Shown: positions 24,693-32,461 of the stretch, piece by piece
How positions within the stretch are numbered: the stretch's first letter is position 1
Layout of the letters: every line of letters starts with the position of its first letter
Source: Candidatus Accumulibacter adjunctus
GTDB lineage: Bacteria; Pseudomonadota; Gammaproteobacteria; Burkholderiales; Rhodocyclaceae
Direction of reading: 5' to 3'
Assembly: GCA_000585015.1 (NCBI GenBank)
Contig: JFAX01000004.1
Span: 94,700-127,160 of the forward strand
DNA: 32,461 nt
Notes under the pieces: model-generated
What the model saw: the letters and a program-made list of their open reading frames with translations, nothing else
Told to the model about the DNA's origin: nothing
Databases searched by the model: none
Position numbers and translations under genes: made by a program

Positions 24693-26177
24693 ATGAGCCG
24701 GCTTCTGACGATCGGGCCCTTCAATCGCGTCGAGGGTGACCTCGAAGTCACGCTCGAGGTGGAAGCCGGTCGTGTCGCTACCGCACGCGTCAGCTCCTCG
24801 CTCTACCGTGGCTTCGAACATGTCCTGATCGGCAAGCACCCGCTCGACGCGCTGGTCATCGTGCCGCGCATCTGCGGCATCTGCTCTGTATCGCAGTCGT
24901 CTGCCGCTGCGGCAGCCCTCGCCGACGCCGCGGGACTCGATATGCCGGCGAATGGTCGCCTGGCGAGCAACCTGATCCTGGCCTGCGAGAACCTGGCCGA
25001 CCATCTCACCCACTTCTATCTCTTCTTCATGCCCGACTTTGCCCGCGCCGCCTATCGTGGTCGTCGCTGGCACCGACAGGCCGAGCAGCGCTTCAAGGCG
25101 ACGGTTGGCGAAGCGCTGCGCGAAGTCCTGCCGGCACGCGCCGACCTGCTGCGTCTGATGGGCCACCTCGCGGGCAAGTGGCCACACAGCCTGGCGCTGC
25201 AGCCGGGCGGCACGACGCGCGCCGTAACGGCCACCGAGAAAGTTCGTCTGCTCGGCGTGCTGCGCGACTTTCGCGGCTTCCTGAGCCGGGTCGTCTTCGG
25301 CGATTCGCTGGAGAACGTCAGCGCCATCGAGTCGGCTGATACGCTCGCGGCTTGGGCAAGCGGCAGGCCGGCCGACTTTGCGCGTTTCGTCGAGATCGCT
25401 GCCGATCTCGACCTCGACTCGGTCGGACGGGCGAGCGATTGCTTCCTGAGTTATGGTGCGTATGCGACCGCCGGCGCGACCGCTGCCGGCGCCAGCGACG
25501 CCGCCGCCGGTCACCTCTTCGCGCGTGGCATCTGGCAGGGGGGCGGCCGGCCACTCGTGGCCCAGTCGATCAGTGAGGACGTCGCGCATTCCTGGCTGTG
25601 CGGCGAGCAGGCGCTGCATCCGGCGCTCGGTGAGACGCGACCGCTGCTGGGCGAGTTCGCCGAGAAGCCGGCCGCCTACACCTGGTGCAAGGCGCCACGC
25701 TACGAAGGCCAGGCTGCCGAAACGGGTGCCCTTGCCCGCCAACTGGTCGCCGGACAGCCGTTGCTGCGGGCTCTGGTCGCGGCGAGAGGCGGCAGCGTCC
25801 TGGCACGGGTCTGCGCGCGCCTCCTGGAGCTGGCGCTGGTCGTGCCGGCCATGGAGCGCTGGGTGCGTGCCCTGGTCCCTGGCGAAGCATTTTGTGCACA
25901 CGCACCGTTTCCCGACGAGGCCCACGGCGCCGGGCTGGTCGAAGCGGCACGCGGCGGGCTTGGCCACTGGCTGCGCGTCGAGAACGGCCGCATCGCAAGC
26001 TACCAGATCATCGCGCCGACCACCTGGAACTTCTCGCCGCGCGACGCCGCCGCTGTTCCCGGACCACTGGAGCAGGCGCTGGCGGGCTTGGCGGTGGCCG
26101 ACGGCGAAGAGCTCCCCCTGCTCGTGCAGCATGTCGTCCGTTCGTTCGATCCGTGCATGGTGTGCACCGTGCACTGA
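24693..26177 (+). CDS. hupV: [NiFe] hydrogenase large subunit, sensory HupV/HoxC type
   Basis: A 494-residue large subunit. The L1 nickel motif RICGICSVSQS carries Cys61 and Cys64. The L2 motif DPCMVCTVH carries Cys488 and Cys491 and ends with His494 as the very last residue. Uptake hydrogenases carry a C-terminal extension that is cleaved after this His; regulatory (H2-sensing) subunits such as HoxC and HupV do not. GPFNRVEGD, ENLADHLTHFYLFFMPDF and AGKWPHSLALQPGG are also of the HupV type. Sensory hydrogenases normally pair with a FeS small subunit (HupU/HoxB) and signal to kinase HupT/HoxJ. Neither is encoded here: an ankyrin gene is upstream and an MFS transporter downstream. ATG 24693 is preceded by AGGGA at 8-9 nt. 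Confidence 0.88.
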   Translation: MSRLLTIGPFNRVEGDLEVTLEVEAGRVATARVSSSLYRGFEHVLIGKHPLDALVIVPRICGICSVSQSSAAAAALADAAGLDMPANGRLASNLILACENLADHLTHFYLFFMPDFARAAYRGRRWHRQAEQRFKATVGEALREVLPARADLLRLMGHLAGKWPHSLALQPGGTTRAVTATEKVRLLGVLRDFRGFLSRVVFGDSLENVSAIESADTLAAWASGRPADFARFVEIAADLDLDSVGRASDCFLSYGAYATAGATAAGASDAAAGHLFARGIWQGGGRPLVAQSISEDVAHSWLCGEQALHPALGETRPLLGEFAEKPAAYTWCKAPRYEGQAAETGALARQLVAGQPLLRALVAARGGSVLARVCARLLELALVVPAMERWVRALVPGEAFCAHAPFPDEAHGAGLVEAARGGLGHWLRVENGRIASYQIIAPTTWNFSPRDAAAVPGPLEQALAGLAVADGEELPLLVQHVVRSFDPCMVCTVH

Positions 26178-26216
26178 ACCTGGCGTGGCGGGCTTTTTCC
26201 AGCGAGGATGACGGCG

Positions 26217-27401
26217 ATGACGATGACCACCATCCTTGCCCGTGCCTCCGCTGCCAGCCGTGCCGCCTGGCTGCTGGCCGGCGTCGAGTTCTTCTTCTCG
26301 CTCGGCTGGGTGGTCTATGTCATCTTCCTGCCCGAGCTGCTGGCGCGCGGCGGGGTCGACAAGCGCCATCTGCCGTGGCTGTTGGCTGCCGACCAACTGC
26401 TCTTCGCACTCGCCGACTGGGCGATCGGCGTCGCCGTCGACCGCGCGCGCGCTGCGCTCCGCCGCATTGGCGCGATGCTCGTCCTGCTGGCGGCGGTGTC
26501 CGCGGTGGCGATGCTGTTGCTGCCCTGGCTGGCGTCGGCGCCGCCGCTCTTCCTGCTCGCCACCGCCGTCTGGGTTGCCGCCTCGGCAGCGCTGCGGGCG
26601 CCGCCCTACGTCCTGCTTTCGCGGCACGCCGCGCGCGCGGCGATGCCGCGCTTCGCCGGCATCCAGCTGCTCGGACTGGCGGTCGCTTCGGCGCTGGCGC
26701 CGTACCTGGCGATCGTCCTCAAGGGGGTCGATCCGGCGCTGCCCTTTGCCTTCAGCGCGCTGGCGGTGGCGGTGACGGCGCTGGCGCTGGTTGCCGTCGA
26801 GCGTTCGCTGCCGCCGCCGCAGCCGGTGGCGGTGGCGGTCGACGTGGACGGCGGCCGGCGCGCGCAGGCCGCCGGCTGGAGTGTCCTGCTGCTGATCGCG
26901 CTGTTGTTCGCCTTCGGCCAGCAGGTGCATACGGCGATCAACTCGGCGGCGCAGTTCAGGCGCTTGGCCGACCCGGCCCTGCTGCCGTGGCTGCTGCCGG
27001 TCTTCTGGGCCGGCTTCAGCATCGGGCTGCTGGCGGTCGGCCGCCTCGTCCGCGCCCGCGGCGCGCTGGCTGTGTTGCAAGGGTCGGCGGCCGGCGGCGC
27101 GCTGGCACTTGGCTGCGCAGCGCTCGCCGGTTCACTGGCCGTCCTGCTGCCGAGCCAGTTCATCGCCGGGGCGCTCTGGGGCTGCATCCTGTGCACGTCG
27201 ATCGGCATCGCGGCCGAGCGTGGCGATCCACTGCAGAGCGGCCGACACACCGGTGCGCTGATGGCGACGCTGGCGGTGGCGGCGATGTCGCGGTTGAGCC
27301 TGGCGGCTGCCGGCGGCGGCACGGGAGCGCTGCTCGAATGGCTGCCGGTGGCGGTGTGGGTGGCGGCGCTTGCGCTGCTGCTGCGCTTGCCGCGGGTGTA
27401 G
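26217..27401 (+). CDS. MFS transporter
   Basis: About 394 residues with roughly twelve hydrophobic segments in the major facilitator arrangement, including the intracellular loop after helix 2 (ADWAIGVAVDRARAALRR), which corresponds to the family's GxxaDrxGRr motif. A charged central loop around ERSLPPPQPVAVAVDVDGG separates the two halves. No substrate-specific motif is recognised. Three ATGs are possible (26208, 26217, 26223); 26217 is chosen because GAGG lies 9 nt upstream, whereas it directly abuts the first. It begins 39 bp after the hupV-like stop on the same strand and is probably co-transcribed. A nickel or other hydrogenase-related role would be speculation. Confidence 0.85.
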   Translation: MTMTTILARASAASRAAWLLAGVEFFFSLGWVVYVIFLPELLARGGVDKRHLPWLLAADQLLFALADWAIGVAVDRARAALRRIGAMLVLLAAVSAVAMLLLPWLASAPPLFLLATAVWVAASAALRAPPYVLLSRHAARAAMPRFAGIQLLGLAVASALAPYLAIVLKGVDPALPFAFSALAVAVTALALVAVERSLPPPQPVAVAVDVDGGRRAQAAGWSVLLLIALLFAFGQQVHTAINSAAQFRRLADPALLPWLLPVFWAGFSIGLLAVGRLVRARGALAVLQGSAAGGALALGCAALAGSLAVLLPSQFIAGALWGCILCTSIGIAAERGDPLQSGRHTGALMATLAVAAMSRLSLAAAGGGTGALLEWLPVAVWVAALALLLRLPRV

Positions 27402-27511
27402 GGCGCGCGAACGCGGGCCTTCAACCGGCGACCTGCGGCCACCCACCGCGGGCATCAGCGTGCACCGAATGCGGGCCCGCTGCGCAAGCCACCTCGGGCG
27501 TCGCCACCAGT

Positions 27512-28672
27512 TCAGTGCTCCCTGCCGTCCGCTCGCGGCTGCAGGAGAATGGGGATGTACCGCCAGGCGAGGAGCGTGAAGCAGGCGAACCAGCAGGCGG
27601 CGGCGAGCTGGATCCAGAGCAGGTAGTGGCCGGGGTCGAGCTGCGACAGGACGATGCGGATGACGAAGCCGGCGATCATGATCCACAGCACGCTGCGATC
27701 GAGACGGTCGAAGACCAGCGGCCGGCCGGTATGGCCCTTGCAGATGCGGATCAGCATCGCCGGGATGATCAGCCCCATGGCGCCGAAGGTGAACACGTGC
27801 GTCGCAAGCGAGCCGAGCCACGGTGGCGGCGCCAGCAGCTCACTTCCCTGCAGCAGCAACTGCACGACGATCGCCAGGTAGCCGAGGTACATGATGCCGA
27901 TCTCCAACCGGCGCAGGGCGCGGTGCGGCTGCCAGAAAGCGAGGCGGATGGCGAGCAGCAGCGCCAGCAGCAGCGACAGCGCCGCGCTGCAGGCAGGTGG
28001 CAGCAGGCCACCGGTGACGAGCAGCAGCGCCAGCAGCTTGATTGCCGCATCGAGCAGTGGTTGCCGCAGGATGTCGGCAGCGAGCGCGTTCTTCATGAAC
28101 TGGGTGACGGTCCGCTCGAGCATGACGAGAAAGGCGACGCGGAACAGCGCGAGCGTCATCGCCGCGCCGGCCGGGAACGACTCGCTGTTCAGCAGCAGCG
28201 TCTTGGCGACGAGGAACAGCGGCAGGATGATGAGGAAGAAGTAGTTGTCGCGGAACGAATCGGTATCGCGGTGGCGGGCCAGCGTCCACAGCAGCATGCC
28301 GACGATGCTGGCGAGAAAGAGATTGCTGGCGAGGCGGAAGACGAGTGGCGGCAAGTCGCCGGCAAACCACATGCCGGCGCGCTCGAGCAGCCAGGCGACG
28401 ACGAGGAGGATCAGCGGCACGCCGTGGTAGCCGCGCACCTTCACCCAGTTCTTGCTGGCCGTGAGCAGGAAGCCGCCAAGGACGGCCCAGCCGAAGCCGA
28501 AGAACATTTCGTGCGCGTGCCACTGGCTGGGTGAGAACGGCGCCGGCGGCGGCGCGATCGTGCCGGCGAGGATCAGCGCCCAGACGGGCGGCAGGCTGAG
28601 GCCGGCGAGACAGGCGAGGGCAAAGAAGGGGCGGAATCCGACCAGCCAGAGGGGGTGGGTCGAGAGCTTCAT
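27512..28672 (-). CDS. nnrS: NnrS family haem/copper membrane protein
   Basis: A 386-residue polytopic membrane protein with about twelve hydrophobic helices. The NnrS hallmark QWHAHEMFFGFGWAVLGGF near residue 50 carries conserved His residues expected to bind haem or copper, with a later ATHVFTFGAMGLIIPAML segment that also has a conserved His. NnrS proteins are linked to denitrification and resistance to nitric oxide. The start MKLSTHPLWLVGFRPFFALA at 28672 is the normal N-terminus. It is convergent with the MFS gene and 98 bp downstream of the pseudouridine synthase gene on the same strand. No FNR- or NsrR-type site was recognised nearby. Confidence 0.93.
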   Translation of the reverse strand: MKLSTHPLWLVGFRPFFALACLAGLSLPPVWALILAGTIAPPPAPFSPSQWHAHEMFFGFGWAVLGGFLLTASKNWVKVRGYHGVPLILLVVAWLLERAGMWFAGDLPPLVFRLASNLFLASIVGMLLWTLARHRDTDSFRDNYFFLIILPLFLVAKTLLLNSESFPAGAAMTLALFRVAFLVMLERTVTQFMKNALAADILRQPLLDAAIKLLALLLVTGGLLPPACSAALSLLLALLLAIRLAFWQPHRALRRLEIGIMYLGYLAIVVQLLLQGSELLAPPPWLGSLATHVFTFGAMGLIIPAMLIRICKGHTGRPLVFDRLDRSVLWIMIAGFVIRIVLSQLDPGHYLLWIQLAAACWFACFTLLAWRYIPILLQPRADGREH

Positions 28673-28770
28673 CGGACGGGTGCAGGGGCAGGGGCAGCGC
28701 GCGGGAGGACGCAGTATAGCCGGACGGCGGCGGCGTGTCGCGATGCGCCGGGCGCCGGACGTGCCGGTCG

Positions 28771-29448
28771 TCAGAACGGCGCCGGTGAGTCGATGCAGAG
28801 CGGTCTGCCGCTGGCGGGATGGATGAAGCGCAACTGGTCGGCGTGCAGCAGCAGGCGGTCGGCGGCTGTGGCGTCGCCGTACAGACGATCGCCGATGATG
28901 GGATGGCCGAGTGCCTGCAGGTGGACGCGCAGCTGATGGGTGCGGCCGGTCTCGGGAAACAGCGCCAGCCGCGAGCGGTTGCTGGCGGGGTCGTGGCCGA
29001 GGAGTTGGTAACGGGTGAGCGAGCGCTTGCCGGCCAGCTGGTCGACCTTCTGCCGCGGCCGCTGCAGCCAGTCGGCGGCAAGCGCCAGGTCGATCGTGCC
29101 GCGGTCCGCCGGCGGTCGTCCGGCGACCACCGCCAGATAGCGCTTGTGTACGCGGCGCGCGGCGAAGTCGCCGGCGAGCCGCCGCTGCATCTCGCGGCCG
29201 CGCGCCAGGAGCAGCAGGCCGGATGTGTGCAGGTCGAGGCGATGGACCAGCAACGCGTCGGCAACGATCGCCTGCACGCGCCGCAGCAGGCAGTCGTCCT
29301 TGCCGTCGCCGCGACCGGGTACGGCGAGCAGGCCGGCCGGCTTGTTGACCAGCAGCAGCGATGCGTCGAGGTAGGCAATCTCCGGTCCCCGGTCGGGCGG
29401 CGGGGCGTAGGGCAGGGCGGCGAGCGCCGATGGCTGCGGCGAGGGCAT
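28771..29448 (-). CDS. rluA: RluA-family pseudouridine synthase
   Basis: A 225-residue pseudouridine synthase that isomerises uridine in rRNA and/or tRNA. Motif II HRLDLHTSGLLLLA carries the catalytic Asp. LLVNKPAGLLAVPGRG is motif I, and ETGRTHQLRVHLQALGHPI is the conserved RNA-binding motif III. No S4 domain is present, and the short length fits the RluA subfamily (23S U746 and tRNA U32) rather than RluC/RluD. The symbol is by subfamily resemblance. Divergent from the crotonase gene. Confidence 0.85.
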   Translation of the reverse strand: MPSPQPSALAALPYAPPPDRGPEIAYLDASLLLVNKPAGLLAVPGRGDGKDDCLLRRVQAIVADALLVHRLDLHTSGLLLLARGREMQRRLAGDFAARRVHKRYLAVVAGRPPADRGTIDLALAADWLQRPRQKVDQLAGKRSLTRYQLLGHDPASNRSRLALFPETGRTHQLRVHLQALGHPIIGDRLYGDATAADRLLLHADQLRFIHPASGRPLCIDSPAPF

Positions 29449-29634
29449 GGTGCGGCGGTGACGGTGACGGTGGGGTGATTGTCGCGCATTTTTCCGCGCG
29501 CGGCAGCGGTCGCCACGGGCAAGCGGACCGGACGGGCGGCGCAGATCGGGTACACTGGCCCAGTGAGGCGCACCGCCCGCAGCTGGTGCCGGCAGCGATC
29601 CTGCCGACCGGCCCGGCCATCTTCAGGAGAACCG

Positions 29635-30462
29635 ATGAACACGCTCATTCCGCAACTGGCGACGATTGCGATCGAGCTCGACGAAGGACTCGCCGAGCTG
29701 CGTCTCGACCGCCCCGAACGCTCGAACGCGATCAACGAGGCAATGTGGCAGGAGTTGCGCATCGCCTGCAACTGGGCGGATGCGACGCCGGCGGTGCGTG
29801 TCGTGGTGCTCGCCGGTGCCGGCCGCAATTTCTGCGCCGGCATCGATCTGGCGATGCTGGCGAGCGTCGGCGAGGTGGTTGCCGACGCCGATCCGGCGCG
29901 CAGCCGTGAGGCACTGCGGCGGTTGATCCTCGACCTGCAGGATTGCCTGAGCAGCGTCGAGCGCTGCCGCAAGCCGGTGCTGGCGGCGATCCACGGCGCC
30001 TGCATCGGCGGTGCGATCGATCTCGTGACCTGTTGCGACATGCGCTACGCGGCCGCTGACGCGTACTTCTCGGTGCGCGAGATCGATGTCGGGATGACGG
30101 CCGACGTCGGCACGCTGCAACGGCTGCCGAGACTGATTGCCGACGGTGTGGCGCGCGAACTGGCCTACACCGGCCGCACTGTGGCTGCCGACGAGGCCGA
30201 GCGAATCGGCCTGGTCAATCGCGTTTTCCCCAGTGCCGAGGAACTGCTCGCCGGCGTGCGCGGGATCGCCCGCGCCATCGCCGGCAAGTCGCCGCTGGCG
30301 ATTCGCGGTACCAAGGAGATGCTCAACTACGGCCGCGACCATTCGGTCGCCGACGGCCTGAACCATGTCGCCACCTGGAATGCAGCGATGCTGATGTCGG
30401 CCGATCTCGAGGAGACGATGGCGGCGCTGCGCGAACGGCGGCCAGCGCGCTTTCGCGACTGA
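29635..30462 (+). CDS. crotonase, dienoyl-CoA isomerase (ECH1) type
   Basis: A 275-residue enoyl-CoA hydratase/isomerase-family protein. The oxyanion-hole segments are FCAGIDLAML and HGACIGGAIDL. Asp129, Glu149 (REIDVG) and Asp157 (TADVGTLQRLP) have the same 20- and 8-residue spacing as the three catalytic acids of rat delta3,5-delta2,4-dienoyl-CoA isomerase, and DVGTLQRLP is typical of that subgroup. It would isomerise 3,5-dienoyl-CoA in degradation of unsaturated fatty acids with odd-numbered double bonds. ATG 29635 follows AGGAGA at 5 nt. No other beta-oxidation gene is adjacent, although an acyl-CoA ligase and an SDR lie at the start of the window. Confidence 0.88.
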   Translation: MNTLIPQLATIAIELDEGLAELRLDRPERSNAINEAMWQELRIACNWADATPAVRVVVLAGAGRNFCAGIDLAMLASVGEVVADADPARSREALRRLILDLQDCLSSVERCRKPVLAAIHGACIGGAIDLVTCCDMRYAAADAYFSVREIDVGMTADVGTLQRLPRLIADGVARELAYTGRTVAADEAERIGLVNRVFPSAEELLAGVRGIARAIAGKSPLAIRGTKEMLNYGRDHSVADGLNHVATWNAAMLMSADLEETMAALRERRPARFRD

Positions 30463-30487
30463 AGCGTATCGGCGCGGCGTCGATCGT

Positions 30488-30536
30488 GCTGGCGCCAGCG
30501 GCTCGCTGCGCGACGCGTGCGCGGGCCGGCGCCGGC
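30488..30536. repeat. two 12-bp palindromes between convergent genes
   Basis: Perfect palindromes GCTGGCGCCAGC (30488-30499) and GCCGGCGCCGGC (30525-30536), both centred on GGCGCC, lie in the 84-bp gap between the crotonase and GTP cyclohydrolase stops. No T-tract follows either. They could act as transcription stops or cruciforms. Confidence 0.4.
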
Positions 30537-30546
30537 ACGCCGTTGC

Positions 30547-31191
30547 TCAGTCGTGGCGGTGAGCGCCGGCGATGGCCCGCTGGAACTCGCTGCGCAGCTG
30601 TGGCGACTGCTCGAAGTCGCCACAGAACGACTGCGTTATGACGCGCTCGTCGCCACGGCGGTCCTCGCCGAGCAACAGGCACAACTGCTCGGCCTCGATG
30701 ACGCAGGCGGCGCCACGTGCCCTGCCGTGCCGCATCAGCGCTTCAGCGATGTCGCGTGTCATCCATTCCTGGTAGGTGAAGCGATGGCCGATGGCGTCTA
30801 CGAGGCGTGCGATGCGGCCGAAGCCGTGCAGGCGTCCGCCCGGCAGGTAGGCGACATGCGCCACGCCGCGAAACGGCACGAGGTGGTGCGGGCAGACACC
30901 ATGGACGGCGATGCCGCGGACGATGACGAGATCGCTGCGCTGGTCGGCGAAACCCTCGCCAAGTGCGGTCGCCGGGTCGAGATCGTAGCCGCCGAGCAGA
31001 CGGTGCTGCCACAGCTCGCGCACGCGCTGCGGTGTGCGGCCCATGTGTGTGCTATCGCCGCTGATGCCGCAGGCGCGCAGCAGGTCGACGACGGCGCGTT
31101 CGAAGGCCGTTGCATCGAACGCTTGCTGGCGCGCGATGCCGATCGTGGCGGTGCTTGCGCCGACGGGTTCGGGGTGGTCGCAGTCGGTCAT
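30547..31191 (-). CDS. folE: GTP cyclohydrolase I-like protein, divergent active site
   Basis: A 214-residue protein of the GTP cyclohydrolase I fold. The family makes dihydroneopterin triphosphate for folate or pterin synthesis. The zinc ligands are kept: Cys100 and His103 in CPHHLVPF, and Cys171. His102 and Gln141 (YQEWMT) also match, as do VAYLPGGRLHGFGRIARLVD and the C-terminal LRSEFQRAI. Compared with the E. coli enzyme, His179 is replaced by Gln169 (AEQLC), Arg185 by Gly175 and the Glu of CEHH by Pro101; the loop after the last Cys reads LLLGEDRRGDERV. It may be a divergent subfamily rather than classical FolE, so the symbol is tentative. The start ATG 31191 has only a weak ribosome binding site. 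Divergent from the flavoprotein gene. Confidence 0.85.
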   Translation of the reverse strand: MTDCDHPEPVGASTATIGIARQQAFDATAFERAVVDLLRACGISGDSTHMGRTPQRVRELWQHRLLGGYDLDPATALGEGFADQRSDLVIVRGIAVHGVCPHHLVPFRGVAHVAYLPGGRLHGFGRIARLVDAIGHRFTYQEWMTRDIAEALMRHGRARGAACVIEAEQLCLLLGEDRRGDERVITQSFCGDFEQSPQLRSEFQRAIAGAHRHD

Positions 31192-31426
31192 CGTCGGTCT
31201 TCATCGGGCATGGCTGATGGCGACATGATACACGCCGCCAGCTGCCGATCCGGAGGGCGACTGCCGGTACGTGGCGAATTCGCGACGGGCGGTGCGAAGA
31301 CGCTGATTTCGCTCGCGGCGGGGCGCCACGCACGCGCTCGATGAGCGATAATCCAGGCCTTGAGCCATTTCGATGATCAAGTGCCGTTCGAGTGGTGGGC
31401 GCGGATCCGGCTTGGGAAGGAAGTGC

Positions 31427-32461
31427 ATGAAGCGCGTTGATGATTTTCGCTTGCGGTTTGGCGGGAAGGAACTGGTGCCGATCGTGATCGGCGGCATGGG
31501 CGTCGACATCTCGACCGCCGAGCTGGCGCTCGAGGCGGCGCGGCTTGGCGGCATCGGCCACATCTCGGATGCCATGGTCAACACCGTCGCCGACCGACGG
31601 TTCAACGCCAAGTTCGTCAAGGACAAGCTGCAGCAGTACAAATTCAACGTCGCCAACTCCGACAAGTCGGTCGTCCGCTTCGATCTCGATCAGCTTGCCG
31701 AAGCGACGCACATGCACATCGGGCGAACGATGGAGGCGAAGCGCGGGGACGGCCTGATCTTCGTCAACTGCATGGAGAAGCTGACGATGAATTCGCCGCG
31801 CGAAACGCTGCGCGTGCGCATGGCAGCGGCGCTCGACGCCGGCATCGACGGCATCACCCTGGCCGCCGGCCTGCATCTCGGCTCGTTCGCGCTGATCGAG
31901 GAGCACCCGCGTTTTCGTGATGCCAAGCTGGGGATCATCGTCTCCTCGCTGCGCGCGCTGCAGCTCTTCCTGCGCAAGACGGCGCGCAGCAACCGTCTGC
32001 CGGACTACGTCGTCGTCGAGGGGCCGCTGGCCGGCGGCCATCTCGGTTTCGGCATGGACTGGGCGCAGTACGATCTGGCGACGATCTTCAACGAGATCCA
32101 TCGCCACTTGCAGGCGGAGCAACTCGACATTCCGCTGATCCCGGCGGGCGGCATCTTCACCGGCAGCGATGCCGTCTCGTTCCTCGAGCAGGGTGCGGCG
32201 GCGGTGCAGGTGGCGACGCGCTTCACCGTTTCCCGCGAGTGCGGCCTGCCGGAGGACGTCAAGCAGCGCTACTTCGCTGCCAGCGAGGATCAGATCGAGG
32301 TCAACCAGATCTCGCCCACCGGCTACCCGATGCGCATGCTGACCACCAGCCCGGCGATCGGTGACGGCATCCGGCCGAATCAGCGCCTACAACCGCGAGG
32401 TGGCAGCCAACCCCGGCGTCAAGCGCATCTCGGTCAAGGACAAGACCTGCCTGTGCACGCA
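31427..32461 (+). CDS. nitronate monooxygenase-like flavoprotein, frameshifted and cut by window end
   Basis: An FMN-dependent TIM-barrel oxidoreductase of the nitronate monooxygenase / 2-nitropropane dioxygenase family, beginning MKRVDDFRLRFGGKELVPIV. VIGGMGVDIS is the N-terminal FMN-side loop, VVEGPLAGGHLG carries the His-containing motif, and IPAGGIFTGSDAVSFLEQGA with AAVQVATRF is the phosphate-binding part. ATG 31427 follows GGGAAGGAAG. The frame reads as the family up to GDGIRPN (base 32380). The family sequence (AYNREVAANPGVKRISVKD, then KTCLCT) then continues one base out of frame from about 32382, and an expected stretch of roughly 15 residues is missing at the junction. The original frame stays open to the end but encodes unrelated residues. 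Either a genuine mutation or an assembly fault. Confidence 0.8.
   Translation, partial: MKRVDDFRLRFGGKELVPIVIGGMGVDISTAELALEAARLGGIGHISDAMVNTVADRRFNAKFVKDKLQQYKFNVANSDKSVVRFDLDQLAEATHMHIGRTMEAKRGDGLIFVNCMEKLTMNSPRETLRVRMAAALDAGIDGITLAAGLHLGSFALIEEHPRFRDAKLGIIVSSLRALQLFLRKTARSNRLPDYVVVEGPLAGGHLGFGMDWAQYDLATIFNEIHRHLQAEQLDIPLIPAGGIFTGSDAVSFLEQGAAAVQVATRFTVSRECGLPEDVKQRYFAASEDQIEVNQISPTGYPMRMLTTSPAIGDGIRPNQRLQPRGGSQPRRQAHLGQGQDLPVHA

Noticed and set aside
24687..27080. A 797-codon minus-strand frame opposite the hydrogenase and MFS genes
   Set aside because: Gln/Arg/Glu-rich low-complexity translation with no motif; the plus strand carries clear L1/L2 nickel motifs.
25685..28534. A 949-codon plus-strand frame spanning hydrogenase, MFS and NnrS regions
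   Set aside because: It crosses three real genes out of frame and has no recognisable domain.
29477..29507. GCGC-ATTTTTCC-GCGC as a fourth operator copy near rluA
   Set aside because: It shares only a T-run and CC with the 34-bp element; the arms and flanks differ.

Overview
This high-GC window is densely packed with bacterial genes. It looks like a betaproteobacterium, most probably of the Rhodocyclales (an Accumulibacter- or Dechloromonas-like lineage). That placement is inferred from the zapB-like/zapA/6S RNA block, the ThrH-PurU-YheS block, an NnrS protein, a HupV-type hydrogenase subunit and the many c-di-GMP sensor proteins. No marker gene proves it.

Layout. 1-3.3 kb: an alpha/beta hydrolase, an acyl-CoA ligase and a short-chain dehydrogenase on the plus strand, probably an acyl-CoA or ring-acid degradation operon. 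3.4-5.6 kb (minus): a zapB-like gene with a strong promoter and almost no leader, then zapA, the 6S RNA gene with its own intrinsic terminator, and a SIR2-domain gene where many proteobacteria have ygfA. 5.7-8.1 kb (minus): a Cache-HAMP-GGDEF diguanylate cyclase and a bacteriohemerythrin. 8.1-11.6 kb (minus): thrH-purU-yheS, probably one transcript from an extended -10 promoter. 11.8-14.0 kb (plus): a periplasmic coiled-coil protein and UbiD.

14.1-24.5 kb is the signalling and accessory part. It holds a 1286-residue solute-binding/PAS/GAF/GGDEF/EAL protein whose stop codon overlaps the start of a LuxR-type response regulator. These are followed by a TPR protein, an opposite-strand PAS histidine kinase of the NarX/HisKA_3 class, a second PAS-GGDEF-EAL protein that is a paralogue of the first but has a damaged EAL active site, and an ankyrin protein. 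A 34-bp element centred on GGGAA-N5-CCC lies upstream of the TPR gene and again between the kinase and the second cyclase. A diverged copy precedes the ankyrin gene. It is the best candidate for an unrecognised operator.

24.7-32.5 kb: a HupV-like sensory hydrogenase large subunit with no small subunit nearby, an MFS transporter, NnrS and an RluA-family pseudouridine synthase (both minus), a dienoyl-CoA isomerase-type crotonase, a divergent GTP cyclohydrolase I with substituted active-site residues (minus), and a nitronate monooxygenase-like flavoprotein that is frameshifted just before the window ends.

I saw no CRISPR array, tRNA, rRNA, insertion sequence or phage gene. Long open frames opposite the real genes are GC-bias shadows and are not annotated.
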